A DNA stretch of 64,000 nt from Alphaproteobacteria bacterium. Its GTDB lineage: Bacteria > Pseudomonadota > Alphaproteobacteria > Rhodobacterales > Rhodobacteraceae. The stretch is taken from contig JAUIIJ010000005.1 in assembly GCA_030431825.1 (NCBI GenBank), positions 84,966-148,965 on the forward strand, given 5' to 3'. The notes below the pieces were generated by a model that saw nothing but the letters and a program-made list of their open reading frames with translations, was not told the origin of the DNA and made no database searches. The position numbers and the translations under genes were made by a program. Of the stretch, positions 44,013 to 52,319 are shown piece after piece. Position 1 is the first letter of the stretch. Every line of letters starts with the position of its first letter.

Positions 44013-44347
44013 CGCAGATGCTCCGGAAAAACTGCGGGCGCCCTTGTCGGGCGTCCGCGATTCAAGATCGGTGAACCGTCCATTTGCGCGCGGCAACCGG
44101 CCATGACAAAGCCCCGAATGACATTCTCCAGGACGTCGCGCGTACCGTGGCCGTCCTTTTCGGGCTTTCAATCTGTGCGTGAAATGCCGGGATAATCCAC
44201 AAATCCCGCGCGCCGCTGCAGTGTTGGAATATCGCTGTCGAAGGGGGCTTGCGATATCTGACTTTTTTTGTCAAGAAAGGCGTGCCCAGTCACATTTGCA
44301 AGCAAATCCGCCCGGCATTTCACCAACACCCGAGATCCGGAGCCTGC
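44013..44347. other. 335-bp gap upstream of the three-gene cassette
   Basis: No gene supported. Holds the terminator of the antiporter gene, and at 44229-44267 an inverted repeat ATATCGC...GCGATAT followed by CTGAC and seven T, which resembles a leader terminator or attenuator ahead of the cassette (weak). Confidence 0.45.
44034..44058 (+). terminator. Stem-loop terminator after the NhaC-type gene
   Basis: GCGGGCGCCC-TTGTC-GGGCGTCCGC pairs at 9 of 10 positions, 22 bp past the stop. No U-run follows. Confidence 0.6.
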
Positions 44348-44866
44348 ATGAGACATTCCCGCAAACTCGACGACACCCCCTGCATGCGCCAACTTTCAGA
44401 CAAGGAAAGCCTGGTCATTCACGCCGACCTCGAGCCGGATGACCTGAACTGTCTGATCGTCATCCGAAAGTTCTGCCAGAGCTTTGCGCCGAACGGGAGT
44501 GGCGCATGGATCGATGGCTTCGTGACGGCAGAGGATACGTGGGGCGAAAAGGATGGCGTGCGGATTGCCCACCGTCTGATGCATGTGTTGCAGGCCATGC
44601 GGTCCAGCCGGTCGTCGGTGTTTTCGTTCAGTTCACCAACCTGTCCCGTGTGCTCCCAGATATTGACGGAACACGAACGGCGGCTGATCACCGCGATCCG
44701 CTCTGCGCGGCAGGGTCGGCCGGAGCGGGCCGGCCTGCAACTTCTCATGCTGTGCGAAGGCAATCCGACCGAGGATGTGATGGAGCAGCTGAAACGCCTC
44801 GCCACCGTGTTTTCAGAAAGAGATGACAGCGCCCCGAGCGAACGGGCGAGACCGGTGGCGTTCTGA
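44348..44866 (+). CDS. Uncharacterised protein A of a three-gene cassette
   Basis: 172-residue soluble protein, family not recognised. Start at ATG 44348 with GGAG 5 bases upstream. It contains a cysteine pair CPVC (about residue 101-104) following a FSFSSPT segment, then LTEHERRLITAIRSARQGRPERAG. The last third is charged and helical-looking. By eye it is homologous to protein C of the same cassette: both share a W-x-x-x-FV-x-A-x-x-x-W core, a (P)xC segment, and (T)xxERxLIxxIxxxRxxRxxxA followed by a Glu-Gly. Its stop overlaps the next start (TGATG). Confidence 0.7.
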   Translation: MRHSRKLDDTPCMRQLSDKESLVIHADLEPDDLNCLIVIRKFCQSFAPNGSGAWIDGFVTAEDTWGEKDGVRIAHRLMHVLQAMRSSRSSVFSFSSPTCPVCSQILTEHERRLITAIRSARQGRPERAGLQLLMLCEGNPTEDVMEQLKRLATVFSERDDSAPSERARPVAF

Positions 44867-45084
44867 TGAATACGCTCAGGTACCTTCTTGCGATCGACGA
44901 TCAGGCGCAACGTGCCGGAAGCGGTCTGAATCCTGTTCTGAGGCGGGCGATCGAGGCTCAGTTGCGGTTCCCGTCCAAAGGGGCGGGCCCCTCCCTCACT
45001 GTCGAACTGTCGGAGAAGGCGTTGCCTGCAAACGTAACCCGATTGTTTCCAATCCCTCTGCAACCAGAACGGCGAAATGCATGA
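44866..45084 (+). CDS. Uncharacterised 72-residue protein B of the cassette
   Basis: Small protein (72 residues), family not recognised: MNTLRYLLAIDDQAQRAG start, a basic helix around NPVLRRAIEAQLRF, then a Pro-containing tail. The start overlaps the stop of gene A (TGATG) and the stop overlaps the start of gene C (ATGA), so all three must be translated together. Coupling on both sides is the main argument that it is real. Confidence 0.55.
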   Translation: MNTLRYLLAIDDQAQRAGSGLNPVLRRAIEAQLRFPSKGAGPSLTVELSEKALPANVTRLFPIPLQPERRNA

Positions 45085-45587
45085 GCAGGTTATCCATGAC
45101 AACGTGCCCCAACCTTCTGCACATCAACCAGTTGCAATGCGACGATTTCGAGCGTGCAGTCTTGCCGGTGGCGCGCCATCTCGCCCTGTCTCTCAATCAA
45201 CCGGAACATCACAACTGGCACCGGGCATTCGTGATCGCGGTGGAGCAATGGGACGAACCCGTTGGCCTGAGCGTCGCGTACCATCTGCAAAAACTTGTCA
45301 GGGCATTGTGGCATTGCCGCACCGAGGGTCCGACCTTTCAGGATCCGCTATGCATTGACGACAAGTACACGGTGACCCGAGACGAGCGGCTATTGATCGG
45401 CATGATCCACAACATGCGCCGGGATCGGACACCGGAGGCGCGGGAATGTGTGTATCAGATCACAGAGGGCCGAATGGACCCGGTCGTGATCCGCGCCGGC
45501 CTGCAATTTGCCGCTCGCTTCTCCTGCGGAAGGGGCGGCGTCATACGGCGCACCGCCGCCGCGCCGGTGTTGCGCGTCGTACAATGA
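45081..45587 (+). CDS. Uncharacterised protein C of the cassette, paralogue of A
   Basis: 168-residue protein from ATG 45081. It aligns by eye with protein A: W-HRAFVIAVEQW, a histidine/cysteine-containing segment ALWHCRTEGPTFQDPLC, and VTRDERLLIGMIHNMRRDRTPEA, then TEGRMDP. The CPVC of A is replaced here by CIDD, so a metal site, if any, is not shared. No membrane segment or signal peptide. No function can be proposed from sequence. Confidence 0.68.
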   Translation: MSRLSMTTCPNLLHINQLQCDDFERAVLPVARHLALSLNQPEHHNWHRAFVIAVEQWDEPVGLSVAYHLQKLVRALWHCRTEGPTFQDPLCIDDKYTVTRDERLLIGMIHNMRRDRTPEARECVYQITEGRMDPVVIRAGLQFAARFSCGRGGVIRRTAAAPVLRVVQ

Positions 45588-45902
45588 TCCGGCACCGGAC
45601 CCGATCTGCTCCGTCACGCTGACAGGGCAAATCGGCATCTGGCGCTCTTGCCGGTCGCCTTCGGTATCCGAAAGCCAGCGGCAGGGTCGTGATATGAGAG
45701 TTCGTCTCGCGAATATGGCCTGAACAGGTGCAAAGCGTCGACCAGGTGCAGATCCGGCCGTTGGATCTCGGTCGCCTCTGGAATTCGACCCACATTCAGA
45801 CATGTTTCAGCCGCGGTGGCGAGTTCATTTGTTTTTGAGTTTGATAAGTTAAGGCACAAATGCAACATAGCCATATATGACCGCCCGAAAGGGAGCGATT
45901 CG
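45588..45902. other. 315-bp gap before the RpiR regulator gene
   Basis: No supportable gene. The last 80 bases are AT-rich; TTGATA at 45841-45846 with an ACATAG-like -10 at 45865-45870 (18-bp spacer) is a candidate promoter for the rpiR-type gene, possibly autoregulated. Confidence 0.45.
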
Positions 45903-46775
45903 ATGGCGGATGGACGATCCATCACTGACCTTGTGTCCGCGCGGTATGGCGAACTTACCGAGGGTTTGCAGCAAGCTGCGGATTACGTCGTCGCCAACCC
46001 GATTGACGTGGCAACGCAAAGCCTGCGCTCGGTCGCGGCCTCCAGCGGTATGTCCCCCACGACCTTTTCGCGCCTGAGCCGGGCGCTTGGCCTCAGAAAT
46101 CATGACGAAGTGCGCGCGCTGTGTCGCGTGGCGCTGACGACGCCCAGAGCGAGTTTTGCCGACAAGGCGCGCGATTTGCACGGCGAAACCCTCGGGGCCG
46201 ATGGCGCAGGCGCGCTGTTTGTCCAGCAGGCCGAGGCAAATCTGAGGAATGTCTCGGACCTGGTCAATTCGATCAATATGCAAAAGACCGTGCGCGTGGT
46301 CGAAAAACTGGCCGGCGCGCGGCGGGTGTGGCTGCTGGCGGGTGCAATGTCGCAGGCGCTCGCGAGGTATCTCGACGAAATGGCCGTATGGATCACCGAC
46401 AACTGGCGGCTTGTCGCTGATGATGGAACGTCGATGTCGCGCGCGGTGTCAACGGCGACGGCAGACGACGTTGTGATCCTGATTTCCAAATCGCTGTTTA
46501 CCGCTGCGCCCATCAGGGCGGCGGAACTTGCGGCTGGGCGTGGGGCCCATGTCGCGCTGATCACCGACTCGCATACCTGCCCGGCGCTTGCCTTTGCCAG
46601 CGACTATTTCGTGTTGCCCGCAGACAGTCCGCATTTCTTCCCGTCCTATGCGCCCGCTGTCGTGCTGCTGGAAGCGATGATGAGCATGCTGGCTGCACAT
46701 CTGGGCGACGCGGCCGAGGAGCGGATCCAGCAGACCGAAACGATAAGGCGCGACCTCGGGATCTATTGGGAGTAG
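45903..46775 (+). CDS. MurR/RpiR family transcriptional regulator (HTH + SIS)
   Basis: 290-residue regulator. The start at 45903 has AGGGAG 7 bases upstream. N-terminal RpiR-type HTH (LQQAADYVVANPIDVATQSLRSVAASSGMSPTTFSRLSRALGL region, residues 22-66) and C-terminal SIS sugar-phosphate-binding fold (VWLLAGAMSQALARYLDEM; DDVVILISKSLFTAAPIRAAELA). SIS regulators usually sense sugar phosphates, but members next to sarcosine/amine oxidases are common. It precedes the 805-residue dehydrogenase gene, separated by a hairpin at 46781-46804. Confidence 0.92.
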   Translation: MADGRSITDLVSARYGELTEGLQQAADYVVANPIDVATQSLRSVAASSGMSPTTFSRLSRALGLRNHDEVRALCRVALTTPRASFADKARDLHGETLGADGAGALFVQQAEANLRNVSDLVNSINMQKTVRVVEKLAGARRVWLLAGAMSQALARYLDEMAVWITDNWRLVADDGTSMSRAVSTATADDVVILISKSLFTAAPIRAAELAAGRGAHVALITDSHTCPALAFASDYFVLPADSPHFFPSYAPAVVLLEAMMSMLAAHLGDAAEERIQQTETIRRDLGIYWE

Positions 46776-46780
46776 CCGAG

Positions 46781-46804
46781 ACCGTGCGGCCATTTCCGCA
46801 CGGT
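46781..46804 (+). terminator. Perfect 9-bp hairpin between rpiR and dehydrogenase genes
   Basis: ACCGTGCGG-CCATTT-CCGCACGGT, 6 bp after the regulator stop. No U-run follows, so a terminator or attenuator between the two genes. Confidence 0.6.
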
Positions 46805-46834
46805 TCATCTTGACAGTTCGACAGGAGAATTTCG

Positions 46835-49252
46835 ATGAAAACCCATGCGCAGGCCGTTGTGATCGGTGGCGGGCTTGTCGGTTGCTCGATCCTTTATCAC
46901 CTCGCAAAACTCGGTTGGACCGATGTTGTCCTGCTGGAGCGGAACGAATTGACCTCCGGCTCGACCTGGCACGCTGCGGCCAACATCCACGGGCTGCATG
47001 ACAACAACAACATCACCCGCATTCAGCACTATACCATGAACCTCTACAAGGAACTCGAGCAGGCAACCGGGCAGGGCTGTGGCGTGTTCCAGCCCGGTTC
47101 GCTCTATCTAGCGCAGACCAGCGAGCGGGAACACCAGTTGCGGCTGCAGGCGGCCAAGGCAAAATTCTACGGGCTGAATTTCTACGAAGTCAGTCGTGAA
47201 GAGGCAAAAGAACTTCATCCGCTGGCGCGTTTCGATGACGTGCGCTGTATCATGTTCGAACCCGAAGGCGGCAATGTCGATCCCTCGGGTGTGACCATGG
47301 CCTATGCGGCGGGCGCGCGCGCGATGGGGGCCGAGATCGAACGGTTCTGCCCGGTGATCGGCACCGATCAGCAACTGGACGGCAGCTGGATCGTGCGCAC
47401 CGAAAAGGGCGATATCCACGCCCGCTGGGTTGTCAACGCGGCGGGGCTGTGGGGGCGCGAGGTTGCGGCACTCGCCGGTCTCACCTTGCCTCTGCAGCCG
47501 ACCGAACACCAGTATTTCGTGACCGAAACCATCGCCGAGGTCGCCCGGCTGGGTCGCCGCCTGCCATCGATTGCCGATCGCGACGGCGAATATTACTTCC
47601 GTCAGGAAGGCAACGGTTTCCTGATCGGCGCCTATGAGCGCGACATGCGGTTCTGGGCACAAGACGGCACGCCGCTGGATTTTGCACATGACCTGTTCCC
47701 GGACGATCTCGACCGGATCATGGACAACGTCATCCGCGCAACCGAACGTGTACCCTGCGCCGAAACCGCAGGTGTCAAGCGTGTGATCAACGGCCCGATG
47801 ATCTGGTCACCCGATTCCAATGCGCTCTGGGGTCCGGTGCCCGAATTGCGGAACTACTTCCTGTGCGGTGGCATCATCCCCGGCTTTTCCCAGTCCGGCG
47901 GTCTGGGCCTGCTGTCGGCGCAATGGATGATCGATGGCGAGCCGCAATACGACATGTTCGCCTGGGATCTCGCCCGATTTGGCGACTGGGCGGACAAGGC
48001 TTTCACAAGGGCCCGCGTAAAGGATCAGTACGCCAACCGCTTTGCCATCCACTTTCCGAACGAAGAACGCAGCGCAGGCCGTCCCGCACGGGTGCGTCCG
48101 GCCTATGAGATGCAGAAAGAGATGGGCTGCGTTTTTGGCATGAATTGCGGTTGGGAACATCCGCTTTGGTTTGCAGACAGGCCCGGCGTCACCGACAGCA
48201 ACAGCTTTACCCGCCAGAACTGGTGGGAACCGGTGGGGCGCGAAGCGAGGATGTTGCGCGAGAATGTCGGGATCATCGACATTTCGAATTTCGCCAATTA
48301 CGTGGTGAAGGGACCGGGCGCGCAAAGCTGGCTTGACGCGCTGGTTGCCAACCGGGTGCCGACCGCGATCGGTCGGTCCTGCCTGACACCGCTGATCTCG
48401 GTGCGCGGCGGGATTGCCGGCGATTTCACCATCACCATGACGGGCGATGACAGTTACATGATGATCGGCTCCGGCATGGCCGAGCGGTATCATCAGCGCT
48501 TTTTCAACATGGTCGAGCTTCCCGAAGCGACGACGTTCGAGGTGGCCACGAACCGCATCGCGGGTTTCAACGTGGCGGGTCCCCGCTCACGCGAGATGTT
48601 GCAGCGCCTGACCAATGCAGACCTTTCAAATGACGCCTTCCGTTTCATGCGGTCGCGCACCATCGAGGTTGGCGGGGTGACATGCCTTGCAATCCGCGTG
48701 TCCTTTACCGGCGATCTGGGATGGGAACTTCACTGTGCCGAGGCGGATCAGGTCAAGCTCTACGCCGCGCTGCTGGCGGCGGCCGGGGAATGCGATGGCG
48801 GCCCGGTGGGCGGCCGCGCGCTGGCGGCGCTGCGCATCGAAAAGGGCTATGGGTCATGGGGGCGCGAATACAGCCAGGAATACTGGCCGCAGGAGGTTGG
48901 TCTGGACGGACTTATCAAGCTGGACAAGGATTTTCTGCACAAGGCGGCCTATCTAAAGATCAGGGAGAATGCCCCGCGCGAGCGCCTGTGCTTTTTCGAG
49001 ATCGACACCACGCATGATGCTGATGCGAGCGGGGGCGAACCGGTTTTCACGCCGGATGGCCGATCCGTTGGCCGGGTTACGTCTGGTGCCTATGGTTACT
49101 CGGTGGGAAGGTCGCTTGCCATCGGCTATGCAAATCCGCAGATCGCCGGACCCGGCGACGAGGTCGACGTGATGATACTGGGCATCCCGCACAGCGCCCG
49201 CATTCTCGCCGCGCCCGCCTTCGATCCCAGGGGAGCGCGCCTGCGAGCGTGA
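46835..49252 (+). CDS. Dimethylglycine/sarcosine dehydrogenase-like FAD protein with GcvT domains
   Basis: 805-residue two-domain enzyme that would oxidatively demethylate an N-methylated glycine, passing formaldehyde to tetrahydrofolate. Residues 1-about 420 form the DAO-type domain with AVVIGGGLVGCSILYHL (7-23) and GSTWHAAAN, whose His46 is the position of covalent FAD attachment in the family. The rest, from about 430, is the aminomethyltransferase (GcvT) fold: MGCVFGMNCGWEHPLWF, NVGIIDISNFANYVVKGP, CLAIRVSFTGDLGWELHC. Typical dimethylglycine/sarcosine dehydrogenases are 800-870 residues, so it is full length. Substrate among methylated amines not fixed. Confidence 0.9.
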   Translation: MKTHAQAVVIGGGLVGCSILYHLAKLGWTDVVLLERNELTSGSTWHAAANIHGLHDNNNITRIQHYTMNLYKELEQATGQGCGVFQPGSLYLAQTSEREHQLRLQAAKAKFYGLNFYEVSREEAKELHPLARFDDVRCIMFEPEGGNVDPSGVTMAYAAGARAMGAEIERFCPVIGTDQQLDGSWIVRTEKGDIHARWVVNAAGLWGREVAALAGLTLPLQPTEHQYFVTETIAEVARLGRRLPSIADRDGEYYFRQEGNGFLIGAYERDMRFWAQDGTPLDFAHDLFPDDLDRIMDNVIRATERVPCAETAGVKRVINGPMIWSPDSNALWGPVPELRNYFLCGGIIPGFSQSGGLGLLSAQWMIDGEPQYDMFAWDLARFGDWADKAFTRARVKDQYANRFAIHFPNEERSAGRPARVRPAYEMQKEMGCVFGMNCGWEHPLWFADRPGVTDSNSFTRQNWWEPVGREARMLRENVGIIDISNFANYVVKGPGAQSWLDALVANRVPTAIGRSCLTPLISVRGGIAGDFTITMTGDDSYMMIGSGMAERYHQRFFNMVELPEATTFEVATNRIAGFNVAGPRSREMLQRLTNADLSNDAFRFMRSRTIEVGGVTCLAIRVSFTGDLGWELHCAEADQVKLYAALLAAAGECDGGPVGGRALAALRIEKGYGSWGREYSQEYWPQEVGLDGLIKLDKDFLHKAAYLKIRENAPRERLCFFEIDTTHDADASGGEPVFTPDGRSVGRVTSGAYGYSVGRSLAIGYANPQIAGPGDEVDVMILGIPHSARILAAPAFDPRGARLRA

Positions 49253-49442
49253 TCCCGGACATTTCGGAAATCATAGCATTTCGCGAAAGACCTGACTCAC
49301 GTAACGCTGCCTGAAATGAAGGATTTCAACGCGTTAGCTGATGCGAGATGTTTCAAGTTAATCGCGAAACGCTTTAGATGGACATTCGACCGGAACAGGG
49401 GTATCAACATCCCGTTTTTTGACGAGTTGCAAGGTGATGACG

Positions 49443-50546
49443 ATGGGCGGACTTTCCGAAGGGATTGGCGAGGGAAATATCTGTATTTGCTCGATCACGA
49501 CGGATCTCCCGAAATATCCGGCCAAGATCGACTTTACCACGCAGTCCGATACGGGCAGCATCGAGTATGCGTATATCGGCACATTCCAGAATGCGTTCGA
49601 TATCACCGGGTTCGGACTTGAGGGGCATGACGGCTGGCTCCGGACCGGATTGTATCTCACCGGCAAAAAGGGCTTTCAATTCGAGTCAGTCACGCTGGAC
49701 GGTGAAGTGCTCCAACGCGAGTATCTGCGTGAGATCCTCAATACCGGGACGATAAGTGGCAGAGAGTATTCCATATTCAGTGCGAGCCAGATCGAAACGC
49801 TGATCCGCAACGAGGGTGAGCTGATCGGCGATGTCGTGCTTGGCGATGGTGTCGACCAGCTGATCAACACCGGCAGGATCTCCGGTTCCGTCTTCACTGG
49901 CAACGAAGGTGCTCTTTCATCTCGGCACCATGACATCATCGAGAACCACGGTGTAATTACCGGACCCGTGAACCTGGGCCGGGGCGATGACGTGTTTACC
50001 TCTGTCGGTGACGGGCGCGTGGGCAGCGAGAGCAGGCCAATCGCTGTCCGGGGGATGGACGGGGACGACACCCTGAAAGGCGGGGCGCGTGATGACAAGT
50101 TTCTTGGCGGCCGGGGACAAGACACGCTGATCGGCCGAAAGGGAGATGACAAGCTTTTCGGTAAGGCCGACGATGATGTTCTGCGGGGCGGTGCGGGCGA
50201 CGACCTGATCTCGGGAGGTCGCGGAACCGATCTCCTCTTCGGCGGCGCGGGAAATGACGTCTTTCAGTTCCGAAGCGCCGATGCCTCTCAGCGGGGCGCT
50301 CTGGCCGACCGTATCAAGGATTTCGAGCAGGGCGAAGATCGGATCGATCTGTCCTCGGTGGCCGATGAAATCGACTTTATCGGATCAGAGTCGTTTTCCG
50401 GCGCGGGCAATGCCGAGTTGCGTTTCGTCGCGGCCGGTAATGGCACCGCGCGGGTGCTTGTCGATGTCGATGGCGACGGGACGATCGACATGCGTATAAA
50501 TGTCAGCAACACCCCGGACCTTCTGGAAACGGATTTCATACTCTGA
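49443..50546 (+). CDS. RTX calcium-binding repeat protein, probably secreted
   Basis: 367 residues from ATG 49443 (AAGG 8 bases upstream; an ATG at 49437 is possible). The first 190 residues show a repeating NTGTISG / NEGELIGDVVLGDGVD / NTGRISG / NHGVITGPVNLGRGDD pattern, a beta-helix-like passenger. Residues about 205-270 carry classic GGxGxDxU RTX nonapeptides (LRGGAGDDLISGGRGTDLLFGGAGNDVF). The C-terminus (SNTPDLLETDFIL) resembles a type I secretion signal. No N-terminal signal peptide and no type I transporter nearby. Role unknown; no enzymatic domain recognised. Convergent with the amidohydrolase gene. Confidence 0.88.
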   Translation: MGGLSEGIGEGNICICSITTDLPKYPAKIDFTTQSDTGSIEYAYIGTFQNAFDITGFGLEGHDGWLRTGLYLTGKKGFQFESVTLDGEVLQREYLREILNTGTISGREYSIFSASQIETLIRNEGELIGDVVLGDGVDQLINTGRISGSVFTGNEGALSSRHHDIIENHGVITGPVNLGRGDDVFTSVGDGRVGSESRPIAVRGMDGDDTLKGGARDDKFLGGRGQDTLIGRKGDDKLFGKADDDVLRGGAGDDLISGGRGTDLLFGGAGNDVFQFRSADASQRGALADRIKDFEQGEDRIDLSSVADEIDFIGSESFSGAGNAELRFVAAGNGTARVLVDVDGDGTIDMRINVSNTPDLLETDFIL

Positions 50547-50626
50547 TCTTCCCGGAACGGCGCATCGTACCGTCCGCGCCTCGGCTGAAACGCTTTTGCC
50601 TGCGTCACGGGCCTTGCATCGTGCGA

Positions 50627-51796
50627 TCAGGTGCCGGGCAGGCGCTGGCGCACCAGGGTTGACCAGTAAGAGCACCCCCAAGCGATGACATCGTCGTTGA
50701 AATCATAGGCCGGGTGATGAAGCCCCGCCGACGGACCGTTGCCGATGTTGATCATCGCACCGGGTACTTCGTTCAGCATGAAAGAGAAGTCTTCGCCGCC
50801 CAGCGTCGGCGCCATGTCGAGCGTGACCTTGCTTTCTCCCGAAACCTCTTGCGCGGCCTTGGCCGCAAGCAGGGTTTCCCGCTCGTGGTTCACGGTCACC
50901 GGATAGTGGCGGATATATTCCAGTTGGCCGCTGCCGCCAAAACTCGCGGCGGTGTTCTTCACCATGCGCTCCAGTTGCCGCTCGATGTGGTTGCGGACGT
51001 CCTCGCGCAGGGTGCGCACCGTACCGGTGAGTGTAACATCCTGTGGCACCACGTTGAATGCCTGGCCGGCGTTTATGGTGCAGAGCGACACCACCGCGTT
51101 GTCCATCGGATCGATGGTACGCGAGGTGATCGTCTGTGCCGCCTGAATGAGCGCCGCGGCCATGGGCAGGGGATCAATTGTCTGCTCGGGGCGGGCGGCA
51201 TGGCCGCCACGACCGGTAAGCGTGATCCTGACCTCGTCGACCGAACCCATGATCGGACCCGACGCGATGGTGAATTCCCCGACCGGGAGGTTCGGGCGGT
51301 TGTGCATTCCATAGACTTCATCGCAGGGCCAGCGCTTGAACAGACCGTCATCGATCATCGCCTTGGCACCTGCTCCTCCTTCTTCGGCCGGTTGGAAGAT
51401 GAGGATCACCGTCCCGTCGAAAACCCGGCTCTCGGCCAGGTGCCTGGCGGCCCCCAGGAGCATGGTGGTATGCCCGTCATGGCCGCAGGCATGCATCTTG
51501 CCGGGGCTTTGTGACGCCCATTCCGCACCGGTTTCCTCGGTAATTGGCAGGGCATCCATATCCGCACGCAGACCGATTATGCGCCCCGACCTGTCGGACT
51601 GTCCGCGGATCACCCCGACGACGCCGGTGCGGCCGATGCCCTCGACCACCTCATCGACGCCCGCCGCACGCAGCGCCTCGGCAACGGTGGCTGCAGTGCG
51701 GTTGACGTCATAGAGCAGTTCGGGGTTGCGATGCAGGTCCCGTCGAAACGCGGTGAGACCCTCCACCTCTTTGGCGACCCAGTTTTCCACGGCCAT
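50627..51796 (-). CDS. M20 family amidohydrolase (hippurate/N-acyl-amino-acid hydrolase type)
   Basis: 389-residue metallopeptidase-like amidohydrolase removing an acyl group from an N-acylated amino acid. Signature segments: LHRNPEL (residues 21-27), LRADMDALPITEETG, MHACGHDGHTTMLLGAARHL, QPAEEGGAGAKAMIDDGLF (catalytic Glu pair), the GGHAARP dimer-contact loop, and LGGEDFSFM near the C-terminus. Complete. Last gene of the dipeptide-type transport operon, 3 bp after the thiazoline-hydrolase-family gene, so it likely finishes processing of the imported compound. Confidence 0.93.
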   Translation of the reverse strand: MAVENWVAKEVEGLTAFRRDLHRNPELLYDVNRTAATVAEALRAAGVDEVVEGIGRTGVVGVIRGQSDRSGRIIGLRADMDALPITEETGAEWASQSPGKMHACGHDGHTTMLLGAARHLAESRVFDGTVILIFQPAEEGGAGAKAMIDDGLFKRWPCDEVYGMHNRPNLPVGEFTIASGPIMGSVDEVRITLTGRGGHAARPEQTIDPLPMAAALIQAAQTITSRTIDPMDNAVVSLCTINAGQAFNVVPQDVTLTGTVRTLREDVRNHIERQLERMVKNTAASFGGSGQLEYIRHYPVTVNHERETLLAAKAAQEVSGESKVTLDMAPTLGGEDFSFMLNEVPGAMINIGNGPSAGLHHPAYDFNDDVIAWGCSYWSTLVRQRLPGT

Positions 51797-51799
51797 TTG

Positions 51800-52309
51800 T
51801 CAGACGTCCTTCTTCATCCGGTAGCGGAAATCGCAGTGCGATGCGCCCTTCATGATCGTCTGCGTCCGGGTCAGCTCTATTTCGGGATTGTAGCCGATAC
51901 AGAAATCGCCGTCACGGTTGCAGGACAGCAGATGGCCGATGTCTCCCAGCCCCATTTCGCGATACATCTCGGAATAGCGACACCGGGTGACATTGAAATC
52001 CATCCTGGTTTCGCTCGCCTCGACCATCTCGATCCGAAGCGCATCCTCGCGCGTCCAGTTGGGCATGATATCGGCAAAATCCCCGAGATCGGGTGCATGC
52101 CCAAGTGCCCCGGCAAGCTGTTCGCCCTGTTCGATTGCCGAGCGCGAGCAGGTTTCACCGATCACCGCTTCGCCCTCTTCGCGACCCGATCGTTCGGTGA
52201 TCACATCAAGCACATGCTTCAGGATCATCGCTTCGATCCTGCGTCGCAACAGGATCGGGATGTCGTTGATATCCATGCCCTCCGGCACGGTGGTTTCAGT
52301 CGGGCTCAT
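51800..52309 (-). CDS. L-2-amino-thiazoline-4-carboxylic acid hydrolase family protein
   Basis: 169-residue member of the ATC hydrolase family. The founding enzyme opens L-2-amino-thiazoline-4-carboxylate, a cyclic cysteine derivative, to a carbamoyl-cysteine. The family C-terminal pattern is seen: CRYSEMYREMG, then SCNRDGDFCIGYNPEIELTRTQTIMKGASHCDFRYR (quoted region at about residues 128-163), with conserved Cys and Arg residues. Sits between an FAD oxidase gene (10 bp upstream) and the M20 amidohydrolase gene (3 bp downstream). Many family members act on unknown substrates. Confidence 0.85.
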   Translation of the reverse strand: MSPTETTVPEGMDINDIPILLRRRIEAMILKHVLDVITERSGREEGEAVIGETCSRSAIEQGEQLAGALGHAPDLGDFADIMPNWTREDALRIEMVEASETRMDFNVTRCRYSEMYREMGLGDIGHLLSCNRDGDFCIGYNPEIELTRTQTIMKGASHCDFRYRMKKDV

Positions 52310-52319
52310 CGCATCCTCC

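Noticed and set aside
42558..44171. 537-codon open frame on the minus strand across the NhaC-type gene
   Set aside because: Antisense to a clear membrane protein; composition (His, Arg, Gln-rich) is the usual antisense shadow of GC-rich coding DNA.
45588..45902. Gene remnant upstream of the RpiR regulator
   Set aside because: Translations in all frames show no recognisable motif; treated as control region.
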